Shown here piece after piece: positions 9,838-19,006 of a stretch of 64,000 bases of DNA. Both the position numbers and the translations under genes were made by a program. Origin of the DNA: Myxococcota bacterium. GTDB lineage: Bacteria > Myxococcota_A > UBA796. Where the stretch lies: assembly GCA_029251165.1 (NCBI GenBank), contig JAQXDW010000047.1:1-64000 (forward strand), written 5' to 3'. The notes below the pieces were generated by a model. That model had not been told where the DNA came from, made no database searches, and was given only the letters and a program-made list of their open reading frames with translations. Each line of letters begins with the position of its first letter. Positions within the stretch are counted from its first letter, which is position 1.

Positions 9838-11772
9838 ATGTTTCCCCTTCTCCTCACAGGCTGTCGTCTGTTCTCTGCAGACACCCCCCTTGCCTACCCC
9901 GAGGCCAGCCTGTCCACCGCATGGAACCTCTCCGCAGAGCTGGGCGAGGTGGTGGTCGGCGAGTCCGCCAGCGAGACGATCGCCCTGACCAACCTCGGCG
10001 ACCTCGACCTCGGTGTCGCCGAGATCGCACTGGAGCACGGGGAGCACTTCGCGCTGAGCTACGACCTGGCGGAGGCTTACTGCGAGCTGAGCGATGCTGG
10101 TGCGACCGAGATGGATGAGGGCTTTCTGCTTCACGCCGGCTGCTCGCTGCCCCTGAGGGTGACCCTCCAGCCGTCGGCGTCAGGTCCGCTGTTCGACCTG
10201 ATCTCCGTCTCGACGATCACCGAAGACGGCCCCACCCCCAGCTTCTTCGCAGACCTCCGGGATCCGACCGAGCAGCTCATGGTCTCCGGCGTGGGGCTCT
10301 CCGGTGCGCTCGACATCGATCCGCTGAGCGTGGACTTCGGGCAGGTCGCTCCGGGAGACATCATCACCGAGCGGATCTCGCTGAAGAACATCGGCAGCGG
10401 CCCGGCTGAGTTCACCGCTCCTGTGCTCTCGTGCACGGAGGACTTCTTCGCAGACACCAGCCTGCTGTCCACGGAGCTGGAGTCCGGAGAGTCCACACTG
10501 CTGGAGGTGAGCTTCTCTCCAGACAACAGCAGCGGGAGCCAGTGCCTGCTGCTGGTGTCGACCCCGCAGGGTGACCGGCAGGTCTTCCTCCAGGGCAACC
10601 GGGCCGGCGGCGTCAACACACCGCCCACCGTCTCCATCCTCAGCCCCAGTGTCGGCCACGTCCACGACGGACTCAGCGACGTGGAGCTTGAGCTGAGAAT
10701 CCACGACGACGAGCAGACTGCAGACACCCTGTACTGCTCTGTCCAGAGCGCCTGGCAGACCGGTACCCGGCTGGCAGACTGCACACCAACCGATGGCACC
10801 GGCAACGTCATCGTCACCATTCCAACCACGGAGCTGAGCATCGGGGTCGACACCCTGGAGGTTCGCGTCATTGATGACGCCGATGCCATCGCAGTCGCAA
10901 CCACCACCGTCACCTGGATGGCTCTCGCGGAATCCGACGACGACGGCGACGGCTTCAATGACTCGGATGACTGCGACGATGGTGATCTGACCACCTACCC
11001 GGGGGCGGTCGAGGTCTGGGACGGCGCAGACAATGACTGCGACGGCTTCATCGACGAAGACACGGAGGGCGTCGATGACGACGGCGACTCTGTGACCGAG
11101 GCAGACGGCGACTGCGACGACAACGACGACACCATCTACCCCAACGCTCCAGAAGAGGCCGACCAGAAGGACAACGACTGCGACGGCCTCGTCGACGAGG
11201 GCACCCACGCCGTCGACGATGACGGCGACGGCTACTCTCCCAACCTCGGCGACTGCGACGACGACAACGACGAGGTCTTTCCCGGTGCCATCGAGCTGTG
11301 TGACGGCATCGACAACGACTGCGATGCCATGATCGACGTCGCCGACGATGACGGCTGCGTCATGCTCGATGCCCCTCCCGAGATCGTCGGCTGCCTCCAC
11401 GAGGATGCGATCACCAGCGTCGGTGAGCGGGTCGTCCTCGACCTCGCGGTGGTCGATGAGGATGTCTCTCCAGAGATCTTCTGGGAGGCCAGCGATGGGA
11501 GCTTGACCAACCCCGGCGGCAGCACGACAGCCTGGATCGCACCAGCCACCATCTCAGGAGAGTCCGAGGTCTTCACTGTCACAGGCACCGCAACCGACAG
11601 CGCCGGTCAGTCCACCTGGTGCTTTCAGGAGATCACCGTCCTCACGATTCCCCTGGAGGATGCTGCTGTGGAGCAGCTGATCCGCCGAGCCGATGGATGC
11701 GGAGGAGGTGAGGGAGCGGCCGCACTGCTCCTGCTGCCGATGCTCGGACTGCGGCGACGCATGCAGGCGTAG
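9838..11772 (+). CDS. ASH-domain/MopE-repeat lipoprotein with MYXO-CTERM-like tail
   Basis: This 644-residue protein starts MFPLLLTGC, a minimal lipoprotein signal with Cys at 9. Residues ~30-255 hold two choice-of-anchor-D/ASH-type Ig folds (VVVGESASETIALTNLG; VDFGQVAPGDIITERISLKN). A further Ig-like domain follows at about 260-360. Residues ~360-500 carry three MopE-type repeats (DSDDCDDGDLTTYPGAVEVWDG and so on), then an Ig-like domain. The end (DGCGGGEGAAALLLLPMLGL, then RRR) has the Cys, hydrophobic helix and Arg pattern of MYXO-CTERM sorting tails. It is thus predicted to be surface-anchored, with unusual signals at both ends. A GAGG ribosome-binding site precedes the ATG. Confidence 0.82.
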   Translation: MFPLLLTGCRLFSADTPLAYPEASLSTAWNLSAELGEVVVGESASETIALTNLGDLDLGVAEIALEHGEHFALSYDLAEAYCELSDAGATEMDEGFLLHAGCSLPLRVTLQPSASGPLFDLISVSTITEDGPTPSFFADLRDPTEQLMVSGVGLSGALDIDPLSVDFGQVAPGDIITERISLKNIGSGPAEFTAPVLSCTEDFFADTSLLSTELESGESTLLEVSFSPDNSSGSQCLLLVSTPQGDRQVFLQGNRAGGVNTPPTVSILSPSVGHVHDGLSDVELELRIHDDEQTADTLYCSVQSAWQTGTRLADCTPTDGTGNVIVTIPTTELSIGVDTLEVRVIDDADAIAVATTTVTWMALAESDDDGDGFNDSDDCDDGDLTTYPGAVEVWDGADNDCDGFIDEDTEGVDDDGDSVTEADGDCDDNDDTIYPNAPEEADQKDNDCDGLVDEGTHAVDDDGDGYSPNLGDCDDDNDEVFPGAIELCDGIDNDCDAMIDVADDDGCVMLDAPPEIVGCLHEDAITSVGERVVLDLAVVDEDVSPEIFWEASDGSLTNPGGSTTAWIAPATISGESEVFTVTGTATDSAGQSTWCFQEITVLTIPLEDAAVEQLIRRADGCGGGEGAAALLLLPMLGLRRRMQA

Positions 11773-12029
11773 CGCCCACTCATATCAGCCGAGAAACATG
11801 GATACATGTTGTGAATAACAACACCACCCCCTGAAACACTGCACGCAGTTGCCCACCACAGCGCCACGCGGGGTTCATCATCGATGCTGGTGTGCTTGCC
11901 GGTGGCTGAGGGGGCGCCAGAGGGTGGTCTCAGCGCGCTGTAGGCACAAAATAATGCAGGATATCTGGATCAAAACATTGATCTATCCACGATACCGAGC
12001 GAATACCCAACAGCATGGGGGGACACAAC

Positions 12030-12161
12030 ATGGCACAGAAGACCGTGCGTGAGAAGCAAGAGCGCTACGATCGATACCGCCGCAACGGCTATGAGTCGGT
12101 CTGGATCGCGGTCGGCATGGTGACCGGCACGCTCATGGGACTGGCGATTGCGCTGAGCTGA
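12030..12161 (+). CDS. Micro-membrane protein, 43 aa
   Basis: The ATG follows a strong GGGGGG ribosome-binding site at 12017-12022. The 43-residue product starts with a highly basic, Tyr-containing helix (MAQKTVREKQERYDRYRRNG) and ends in one transmembrane helix with small-residue packing (VGMVTGTLMGLAIALS). That is a tail-anchored layout. Its last codons overlap the 3' end of the convergent exonuclease gene. No family recognised, but the layout and start signals look like a real gene. Confidence 0.55.
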   Translation: MAQKTVREKQERYDRYRRNGYESVWIAVGMVTGTLMGLAIALS

Positions 12162-12942
12162 GCTCCTTCTGGCGCAGCGCGATCATCAGCGCGCCCTCCA
12201 GGAGCGCATCGGGCAGGCCGAGGTGCATGGTCAGCGGGCCACGGTGGCCGATCTCCTCGGCCGCACGATCAAGGGTGGTCTTGATGTCCAGCAGCTTGCC
12301 GGCGGCGACCTCCTTTGCCATCTTGCCGCGGCGTCCGCCGAGCAGGCGTGCGGCATCCTTCATCAGGCACGGCCCCCACGGAAACGGCTCTTCTTCATCG
12401 GGATCACCCCACTCCTGAGCCACCGAGAGGGCCTTGCGAAGGGCTGAGCGGTCGAAGCCACGGTTGTAGGCGATCAGCGGCGCTCCCCGAGCGACGCCAA
12501 AGTGCCACTCGGCGAAGTCGATGACCGTGCGCCGCTCTGAGGGGACCCCCGGACGCCACAGCCAGGTCGGGTCGATGGCGTTGTGCAGGCGGACCCGGCG
12601 AGGGATGCCATCGGGCCGACAGAGCTGCTGGTAGATGAGCGGTGGATCCGACGCACCGCCACCAGAGAGCCCATCATCGGTGAGGTGACCGCGAGCAATG
12701 CGCCCGCAGCGGTCGTAGACCACCGCGGCGATCTCGATGAGGTGGTGTCGGCTCCCGCGACCCGGACACCAGGTCTCGACGTCCGTCACGACCCGAGCAG
12801 TGTCGAACAGCAGTGGTGCAGCGGCAGTCAAGGAAAGCTCAGGAACAGGCTCGATTGAGGCTGGCTGCTTCTGGACAGGAGGCGTCCGGTTGAGCCGAAA
12901 GTAAGGAGACCTCAGTATGTTCCAATACTCTCGACGCGTCAA
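12133..12942 (-). CDS. DnaQ-like DEDD 3'-5' exonuclease
   Basis: This 269-residue protein has the three exonuclease motifs. Exo I is VTDVETWCP (Asp and Glu) with LIEIAAVVYD after it. Exo II is LIAYNRGFDRSAL (Asp). Exo III is represented by LTMHLGLPDALLEG (His and Asp). These residues bind two metal ions for 3'-5' hydrolysis of DNA or RNA. The fold matches the proofreading subunit of DNA polymerase III and related RNases. The ~50-residue N-terminal extension is Pro-rich and unlike the family. It stands alone, so a repair or RNA-processing role cannot be distinguished. Confidence 0.75.
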   Translation of the reverse strand: MTRREYWNILRSPYFRLNRTPPVQKQPASIEPVPELSLTAAAPLLFDTARVVTDVETWCPGRGSRHHLIEIAAVVYDRCGRIARGHLTDDGLSGGGASDPPLIYQQLCRPDGIPRRVRLHNAIDPTWLWRPGVPSERRTVIDFAEWHFGVARGAPLIAYNRGFDRSALRKALSVAQEWGDPDEEEPFPWGPCLMKDAARLLGGRRGKMAKEVAAGKLLDIKTTLDRAAEEIGHRGPLTMHLGLPDALLEGALMIALRQKELSSAQSPVP

Positions 12943-12976
12943 CCCTAAATCATCAGAGTCGGCGTTCTGCGTAGAT

Positions 12977-13078
12977 CTACATGGTCAGCAGCCCCGCGAG
13001 TGCGACCCCGGTTCCGAATGCACCACACAGGACCAACCGGAACATCCCCACGGTCATCGGCTTCATCTCTTCAGACAT
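12977..13078 (-). CDS. Micro-membrane protein, 33 aa
   Basis: On the minus strand an ATG follows a strong GGGGGGAG ribosome-binding site with 4-5 bases spacing. The product is MSEEMKPMTVGMFRLVLCG, then AFGTGVALAGLLTM and TAG. It has an acidic start and a single Gly/Ala-rich transmembrane helix. It lies in the 5' region of the exonuclease gene on the same strand, so the two may be co-transcribed. No family recognised. Confidence 0.5.
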   Translation of the reverse strand: MSEEMKPMTVGMFRLVLCGAFGTGVALAGLLTM

Positions 13079-13161
13079 GCACTCCCCCCGGTGTCCGGAC
13101 GGCGTCCGCCATCCTCACCCCAGAGAGACCGCTGGCTCGCAGGTTTGTTCCATCGCTTCGG

Positions 13162-14685
13162 TCAGATGCCGTCGAGGAGCACCAGGCACTCTGCCTGATC
13201 GGCACCCGACATCCGACCGCAGGCCTCCTCAAGCAGCGCGCGAGCCTGGGGGACATCTCCCGACTGCCGGACAAGCAGACCATGCTGGATGAGCAGCACC
13301 GGCATCGCAGAGATCCCGAGCTGCTCTCGTCGGGCCTGCGCGGTGGTGAGGTCGCCGATCTTGACCGCGCAGTGGTAGCTGAGGTTGGCGACGTCGCTGT
13401 CGGCGCTGCCCAGCTGGAGGGCCTTGTCGGCGTGGCGGAGACAGCCGCTGGCATCTCCAGACTCCAGCAGCTGGGTCGCGACCGCGAACTGATCCGCCGG
13501 GCTCCGGGATCGGCCGAGGAAGGACCACATCTCATCGGTCACGATCCCACGGTCGGCGGCGATGATGTCGGAGAGGGCACCAAACAGATCGGGCTGCTCA
13601 GGCCAGCGAGAGACGGCGTCCTGCCAGACCAGGGCCGCCTGAGTGGCCTGCCCGGAGCGGGCGAGCAGGAAGATCTCTGTGCGGTGAAGGTCGTAGTCCT
13701 GCCCGAGCCGACTGCGGGCGGCGCGGACGGCTGCCAGAGCATCATCGACGCGGCCGAGTCCGCCGAGCGTGCGGGCCTGCATTCGTGCGGCGGACTGAAG
13801 CTGGAGGGTGTAGAACGCCACGCGCTCCGGGTCGCTGCTGAGCAGCCGCTCGCCACCAGCGGTGATGACCTCCAGGTCTGCCAGGGCCTCATCGAGTCGC
13901 TCGAGGTTGTACAGACAGGTCGCCCGGACGATGCGCACCGACAGCTCCAGCGGCGGCGGAAGCGCATCGATGAGGGACAGCGCCTGCTCCCAGTCCTCGG
14001 ACTCTATCGCGAGGTTTACCGCCTGGAGTGCGGCTGTGTCGGTGGCAACGGCCCCGTGGACTGCGCCGACCATGTGGGCCTCGGCGACAGCAACGAGGCC
14101 GGGCTGCCCGCCGTCTACACACCGGTCCATCGCCACCCGTCCGGCCTCAAGCTGGCCGCGATCCAGCAGCGAGAGGCTGCGCAGGCAGGCGACGTCAGCG
14201 GGATCGTGGTGTCCGCCGTGGCGCGACAGGAGGTCCTCCACCGCCGGCCAGTCCCCCGCTGTCCGCAGGAGGTCGTTGGTGAGAACAAGGGCATCGAGGT
14301 TGGCAGGGTCCAGGGAGAGAGCCTGGCGGGCGAGGAGTCGAGCGGATGCGGACTCGTCCTGCTGAGTCGCCACCCGTGCAAGCAAGATCAGGACCCCGAT
14401 GGCCTCGGGAAACCGCGCCACTGCCGGGGTGAGGACCACGCGGGCCTCGTCGGGCCGTCCGTCTGCCAGCAGGGCTGCGCCCAGCGACTCCGCCACCGCT
14501 CCGCAGTCCGGCTCCGCCGCTGCTGAAGCCCTCAGCAGCAACTCGGCACGCGCGAGGTCACCGCCCTCTACCGCGCGCTCTCCACGGCGCGCCAGTCGAC
14601 GAGCCGACCCGCTCGACGGCTCCCAGCAGTGCGGCTCAGCCGCCTCCACAATCCCAATTGTCAGCAGCCAGAGTGCGAGCATCAT
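13162..14685 (-). CDS. Exported TPR-repeat protein
   Basis: This 507-residue protein has a signal peptide (MMLALWLLTIGIVEA, cleavage near AEP). It is followed throughout by tetratricopeptide-type helical pairs, for example GDLARAELLLRASAAAEPDC, GRPDEARVVLTPAVARFP, ERLDEALADLEVI and GDVPQARALLEEACG. TPR solenoids mediate protein-protein contacts, so this is probably a periplasmic scaffold. No enzymatic domain is present. The next gene upstream on the same strand (the cNMP-binding protein) ends 26 bases before it starts, so the two may form an operon. Confidence 0.8.
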   Translation of the reverse strand: MMLALWLLTIGIVEAAEPHCWEPSSGSARRLARRGERAVEGGDLARAELLLRASAAAEPDCGAVAESLGAALLADGRPDEARVVLTPAVARFPEAIGVLILLARVATQQDESASARLLARQALSLDPANLDALVLTNDLLRTAGDWPAVEDLLSRHGGHHDPADVACLRSLSLLDRGQLEAGRVAMDRCVDGGQPGLVAVAEAHMVGAVHGAVATDTAALQAVNLAIESEDWEQALSLIDALPPPLELSVRIVRATCLYNLERLDEALADLEVITAGGERLLSSDPERVAFYTLQLQSAARMQARTLGGLGRVDDALAAVRAARSRLGQDYDLHRTEIFLLARSGQATQAALVWQDAVSRWPEQPDLFGALSDIIAADRGIVTDEMWSFLGRSRSPADQFAVATQLLESGDASGCLRHADKALQLGSADSDVANLSYHCAVKIGDLTTAQARREQLGISAMPVLLIQHGLLVRQSGDVPQARALLEEACGRMSGADQAECLVLLDGI

Positions 14686-14711
14686 CTCCGGGTACTAATC
14701 CAGCCGCGCCC

Positions 14712-15170
14712 TCAGAGCCCCTGAACAGAGCGGGACAGGGCGCGCAAGCGGCGGCTCATTCGGACCGCGATGCCGTGCAGCATCATCGCTGCCGCAGGGT
14801 TTCCGCCCTTCAGCTGCCGCTCGAATGCTGCGCGCGGCAGCCGGGCGAGGGTGGTGGTCGTGGTGGCAGTAGCGGTGGCGGTGCGGGGGACATTCTCCAG
14901 CAGCGCGATCTCCCCGAAGCCGTCCCCGGGGCTGAGGTGGACGAGAAACAGTGCCTCACCGGTCGGAGTGCTGCCGGTCAGATCGATGCCACCCTCGACA
15001 ATGATGTACCAAGCCTCCCCCTCGCTGCCCTCCGCAAACAGCTCTTCTCCACGAGAGATGTAGACCACCTCAAATCGGTTGGCGACCGCCGAGAGGCTGA
15101 GAATGTCGACGTCCCGAAAGTAGTCGGTCGTCGAGAGATAGCGCGTGAGCCGGGCGGGGGTGAGAGGCAC
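14712..15170 (-). CDS. Cyclic-nucleotide-binding domain protein
   Basis: This protein is a single CNB domain of 152 residues. It shows the typical beta-roll (EVVYISRGEELFAEGSEGEAW, YIIVEGGIDL) and the phosphate-binding cassette FGEIALLENVPRTATA, where Glu and Arg would contact the ribose and phosphate. No DNA-binding helix-turn-helix follows, unlike CRP, so it is a regulatory or sensor module without a visible output domain. The second half of the cassette has a run of Thr/Ala (TATATATTTTT). It is probably co-transcribed with the TPR protein. Confidence 0.85.
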   Translation of the reverse strand: MPLTPARLTRYLSTTDYFRDVDILSLSAVANRFEVVYISRGEELFAEGSEGEAWYIIVEGGIDLTGSTPTGEALFLVHLSPGDGFGEIALLENVPRTATATATTTTTLARLPRAAFERQLKGGNPAAAMMLHGIAVRMSRRLRALSRSVQGL

Positions 15171-15211
15171 CGGAGGACTCTACCCCATCGGATAAGGCAG
15201 CGGTTGACGCT

Positions 15212-16690
15212 ATGCTTCTCGACATGCCTCCTGCCGCTCCAAACCGCAGCACAGTCATCATCGGTGCTGGCATGTCCGGTCTGTGCATGGCGATCGCCCT
15301 GAAGCGGGCCGGCATGCCGTTTGTGGTCCTGGAGAAGTCTGACGAGATCGGTGGAACCTGGTCCGCAAACCGCTACCCGGGCTGTGCCTGCGACATCCCC
15401 AGCCACCTCTACGGCTACTCGTTCGCCCCCAACCCGCAGTGGTCGCGGGTGTGGGCCGGACAGCCGGAGATCCTCGCCTACCTCAAGGACGTGGTCGCCC
15501 AGTTCGACCTCGCTCCGCACATCCGACTCTCCACCGCCGCACAGTCCGCGGACTACGACGCATCCACCGCAACCTGGACCATCGCCACCGTCGATGGTCC
15601 CCTCACCGCCCGCTACCTCGTCAGCGCGACCGGACCACTGCGGGTTCCAAAGTGGCCGGACATCCCCGGCATCGATGCATTTCGCGGTCCGAGCATGCAC
15701 AGCGCGCGCTGGGACGAGGACGTGGTGCTCGCGGGCAAGCGCGTGGGCATCGTCGGATCGGCCGCCAGCGCGGTGCAGATGATCCCAAAGCTCGCCGGAC
15801 ACACGGCGCACCTCACGGTCTTCCAGCGCACCGCCAACTACGTCGTCCCCAAGCCCAACCGTCACTACACCGCTCCGGAGAAGTGGCTCCTGGCGAACGT
15901 TCCCGGCGCCTGGAGGCTGCTTCGGTGGTGGCTGTACGCCCGCAACGAGGCCCGGTTCCACGCTGCGTTCACCCCCAGCCGGCTCAGCGCACGGCTCGTC
16001 GAGGCGGTGCTGCGCCACTACATCACCCGGGCGGTCCCCGACCCGACCCTCCGGGCTGCGGTACTGCCCGACTACCGGGTCGGCTGCAAGCGGGTGCTCC
16101 TCGAGGGTGACTACTATGCCACCCTCGCTCGCCCCGATGTCTCCCTCGTCACCGACTCGATCTCTCGGATCGACGCCGAGGGTGTGATCACTGAAGCGGG
16201 TCGACATGACCTCGACGTGATCCTCTATGCCACCGGCTTCGACATCTGGGACACCGACTGGCCCGGACGGGTGCGGGGCCGAGACGGGGTGAGCCTGCAC
16301 GATGCTTACGGAGATGCACCCCGGGCGTGGCTGGGGATGGCCGTGCCTGGGTTTCCCAACCTGTTCACCTTGCTGGGACCGAACACCGGGCTGGGACACA
16401 ACAGCGTGGTGTGGATGGCAGAGTGTCAGGTCAACCACATCGTCCGGCTGATGACAGCAGCAGAAGAGGCCGGGCAAGAGGCGCTGGAGGTCCGGGCGTC
16501 TGTGCTGGAGGCCTACAACGACGCGCTGCAGGAGCGGATGCAGACGCGCGTGTGGGTGCAGGGGCGGTGTGCGAGCTGGTATCAGCACGCCGATGGCCGG
16601 ATTCGCGCGCTGTGGCCAGACTCAACGCTGGCGTGGTGGCGTGCGCTGCGGCGGGTCTCGCTGACGGACTACCGTGAGGCGCCGCGATGA
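15212..16690 (+). CDS. Flavin-containing Baeyer-Villiger-type monooxygenase
   Basis: This 492-residue protein has an FAD-binding Rossmann motif at the N-terminus (VIIGAGMSGLCMAIALKRAG) and a second dinucleotide motif for NADPH (VGIVGSAASAVQM, about residue 180). Between them lies FRGPSMHSARWD, which fits the type I Baeyer-Villiger fingerprint FXGXXXHXXXW. The enzyme would use NADPH and oxygen to insert an oxygen atom into a ketone or oxidise a soft nucleophile. The substrate is not predictable. The C-terminal YATGFD motif and length fit the family. It is divergent from the cNMP-binding gene (41 bp gap). Confidence 0.88.
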   Translation: MLLDMPPAAPNRSTVIIGAGMSGLCMAIALKRAGMPFVVLEKSDEIGGTWSANRYPGCACDIPSHLYGYSFAPNPQWSRVWAGQPEILAYLKDVVAQFDLAPHIRLSTAAQSADYDASTATWTIATVDGPLTARYLVSATGPLRVPKWPDIPGIDAFRGPSMHSARWDEDVVLAGKRVGIVGSAASAVQMIPKLAGHTAHLTVFQRTANYVVPKPNRHYTAPEKWLLANVPGAWRLLRWWLYARNEARFHAAFTPSRLSARLVEAVLRHYITRAVPDPTLRAAVLPDYRVGCKRVLLEGDYYATLARPDVSLVTDSISRIDAEGVITEAGRHDLDVILYATGFDIWDTDWPGRVRGRDGVSLHDAYGDAPRAWLGMAVPGFPNLFTLLGPNTGLGHNSVVWMAECQVNHIVRLMTAAEEAGQEALEVRASVLEAYNDALQERMQTRVWVQGRCASWYQHADGRIRALWPDSTLAWWRALRRVSLTDYREAPR

Positions 16691-16808
16691 TCCCGCGAAG
16701 GCTCACGGGGATCGATGCGCCTCGGCCGATGGCCGTTGAATCACCAGACTACAGCACAGGCAACCTCAGGACTTCATGGATAATGGAGCGCACCACCAGG
16801 AGGTCACC

Positions 16809-17093
16809 GTGTCTACAATCAACATCTCTCAGCCCCACAACCTCTCCATCGAAGAAGCCCGCGCCAAGCTCGCATCGTTCGAGGAGACCATGTCAAAGTA
16901 CGGCGTGAACGCGAAGTGGGACGGTGCAAAGGCCACCCTCAAGGGCATGGCGGTCAGCGGCGGCATCGACATCGGCAAGGACAAGCTCGACATCGTGCTC
17001 AAGCTCGGCATGATGGCACGGGCAGCCGGCGTCGACTCGACCCGCCTGAAGGCCTCCATCGAGAAGCGGCTGAAGGCAGCGTTCGGCGAGTAG
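16809..17093 (+). CDS. Polyhydroxyalkanoate-system-type protein (PHA_gran_rgn)
   Basis: The GTG start follows a perfect AGGAGGT. The 94-residue product (MSTINISQPHNLSIEEARAK...) resembles the small polyhydroxyalkanoic acid system family: an N-terminal strand, an amphipathic helix (EEARAKLASFEETM), then WDGAKATLKGMAVSGGIDIG and a C-terminal helix with ASIEKRLKAAF. Family members are found near PHA genes, but many relatives lie elsewhere and their role is not settled. No PHA synthase lies in this window. The monooxygenase upstream ends about 120 bp earlier. Confidence 0.7.
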   Translation: MSTINISQPHNLSIEEARAKLASFEETMSKYGVNAKWDGAKATLKGMAVSGGIDIGKDKLDIVLKLGMMARAAGVDSTRLKASIEKRLKAAFGE

Positions 17094-17207
17094 CTCCGGC
17101 TTCATCGAGACCGCTGGCGGTCCCCGCGTCAAGGACGACGCGGCTCCGCGCTCCCGTCTTCGTGCGGAGGCGGAGCGTCGATCTGGCCTCAGCGTGCGGC
17201 CAGCCTC

Positions 17208-18287
17208 CTATGGGCAGCCGGGGCCTTCGCAGGTGTCGCCGACGTAGCAGTAGCGCCCGTTCGGGTTGCCGTTGGTCTTGCCGTCACAGTCCGAGGCGCA
17301 GTTGGTGGTGCCATCGCGACCGTCGCAGCTCTCGCCGTCGTCGCAGGTTCCGTCACCGCAGGTGCCAGGGTCGGTTCCGCCAGTGTCCGAGGTGCCGGTG
17401 TCCGAGGTGCCGGTGTCTGAGGTGCCGGTGTCGCCTCCTCCAGTGTCGGTTCCGGCGAAGGCCTCGATCCAGGACTGGTAGGCGTCGACTCGGGTAGAGA
17501 CACCGTAGACGAGACAGTTGGAGTCACCGTAGGAGGTAACGCCGGCGAGGTAAGTCGTTCCGCTGCGGTCGATGAACAGCGGGCCGCCGCTGTCTCCAAA
17601 GCACGGACCACCGTTGACGCCCTGGGCGTAGGAGATCTGGGTGGAGGAGCTGCCGCTGGAGGGGCAGCCGCTGACCGAGCAGCCCAGACCACCCAGCTCA
17701 CCGTCGACCTGAAGCTTGACACCGCTGGAGCCATCCTCCGCCTGACCAAAGCCAGCAAAGTTAATGTCCATGCCAGCATCGCTGGAGGAGAAGCCGACGG
17801 ATGCCGGGAGACTGGCGACCGGCGTCACCGACTCTGTGATCGCACTGCTCAGCTTGAGGATGGCGATGTCATTGGTCAGCTGGCTGCGGCTATAGCTGCT
17901 GTGGATCTGCAGATCAGAGACCGTATAGAGGTGATCCACGATGTCCACAGACGGATCATCACCGACGTAGATGGCGAGGTTAGAGGCTGACATCTCCTTG
18001 AAGTTCCGGCCGCCCTTGGCCGTGTCCAGGCAGTGCGCAGCGGTGACCACAATGTCACCGGAGATGAGCGTGCCGGTGCAGAAGGGCTGGACGTAGACCG
18101 AGGCGCCGCCATCAGCGAGCTCGTGGAGGGCAACAACGGCATCGTGCTCGGGTGCATCTGGAGCAGAGCCACCGTAGATCATTGGGTTGAGCCCATGCTC
18201 TCCAGATCCCGGAAGGACCTCGCGAGGCCCCTCAAGGGTTCCAGTGTTGCATCCGATGAGAAGAAGAGAGGTCAAGAAACCAGACAT
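17208..18287 (-). CDS. Trypsin-like serine protease lipoprotein with DTG linker
   Basis: This 359-residue protein starts with the lipobox LLLIGC (Cys 13). The S1 peptidase domain spans about 36-260. It has IYGG at the position of the activation neo-N-terminus, VTAAHC (catalytic His), NDIAIL (Asp) and GDSGGP (Ser), so all three catalytic residues are present. A repetitive linker (GTSDTG units) follows. The small Cys-rich tail has CGDGTCDDGESCDG, common at the ends of myxobacterial secreted proteins. It is likely surface-anchored and processed from a zymogen. The linker is encoded by 15-bp tandem repeats. Confidence 0.9.
   Translation of the reverse strand: MSGFLTSLLLIGCNTGTLEGPREVLPGSGEHGLNPMIYGGSAPDAPEHDAVVALHELADGGASVYVQPFCTGTLISGDIVVTAAHCLDTAKGGRNFKEMSASNLAIYVGDDPSVDIVDHLYTVSDLQIHSSYSRSQLTNDIAILKLSSAITESVTPVASLPASVGFSSSDAGMDINFAGFGQAEDGSSGVKLQVDGELGGLGCSVSGCPSSGSSSTQISYAQGVNGGPCFGDSGGPLFIDRSGTTYLAGVTSYGDSNCLVYGVSTRVDAYQSWIEAFAGTDTGGGDTGTSDTGTSDTGTSDTGGTDPGTCGDGTCDDGESCDGRDGTTNCASDCDGKTNGNPNGRYCYVGDTCEGPGCP
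17386..17430. repeat. 15-bp tandem repeat, 3 copies, in protease linker
   Basis: Three units of TCYGAGGTGCCGGTG are nearly identical. On the coding (minus) strand they encode the repeated GTSDT linker of the serine protease. Such repeats can change copy number by slippage. Confidence 0.8.
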
Positions 18288-18446
18288 TAAAGAGACTCCA
18301 CACGATTGGTATCAGTGACTCTTACGGATGACAGGAGACTCAGGTGACAAGGGTCAGGATATTCGCTCTGGCTGGACTATACTCAACCCATCAAGCCAAA
18401 ACCTCACCTCTTTCCCATCTCACTCGACACACTGAAAACGCTCCAG

Positions 18447-18977
18447 GTGCGGTTTCATAATGGTGATGCTGCGGCATTCAGCGCGCTGGTCGCTCCACAC
18501 ACAGACACCGTCTATACGCTCTGTCTTCGCATCTCTGGGAATGCAACCGAGGCAGAGGATCTCGTACAGGACACGCTGCTCCGGGCGCTGAGCAGGCACC
18601 AGAGCTACGATCCAAGCCGCAGCTTTCGTCCTTGGCTGCTCACCATCACCACCAACCTGTGCCGTGATCGCCTGCGCACGGTCTGGTGGCGTCGTGTGCT
18701 GCCGTTCTCGCGGTCACACGAGACCTCGACTCCCGGGCCAGAGCACGCCACGCTGGCCAGCCAGCGCGACAGCCAGGTTCGCGTCTCCCTGGCACGCCTC
18801 CCGATCCGATACCGAGAGGCGCTCTCGCTCTACTACTTCGACGACATGAGCTACAGAGAGATGGCCTCGATCACTGGTGTCTCAGTGCCGGCGCTCAAGC
18901 AGCGCGTCCGGCGTGGGCGGGTCATGTTGAAAGAAATGGTCTCGGAATTGTATCCGGGCCTGGATCCTGAAACGTAA
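18447..18977 (+). CDS. ECF-type RNA polymerase sigma factor
   Basis: This 176-residue protein has sigma region 2 (GDAAAFSALVAPHTDTVYTL, then EAEDLVQDTLLRAL with RPWLLTITTNLCRDRLR). A linker follows, then region 4 (LPIRYREALSLYYFDDMSYR, EMASITGVSVPALKQRVRRG), which recognises the -35 element. No region 1.1 or 3 is present. The GTG start is the first usable codon in frame and lacks a strong ribosome-binding site. It is the first gene of a tight run of four (gaps 29, 3 and 15 bp), which it presumably controls. No zinc-binding anti-sigma factor is present; the third gene is the best candidate for that role. Confidence 0.88.
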   Translation: MRFHNGDAAAFSALVAPHTDTVYTLCLRISGNATEAEDLVQDTLLRALSRHQSYDPSRSFRPWLLTITTNLCRDRLRTVWWRRVLPFSRSHETSTPGPEHATLASQRDSQVRVSLARLPIRYREALSLYYFDDMSYREMASITGVSVPALKQRVRRGRVMLKEMVSELYPGLDPET

Positions 18978-19006
18978 GAGAGCACAGGAGAGGTCTCGCC
19001 ATTTTC

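Noticed and set aside
13000-14526. 508-codon plus-strand frame
   Set aside because: It opposes the TPR protein, which has a signal peptide and regular repeats; the shadow has none.
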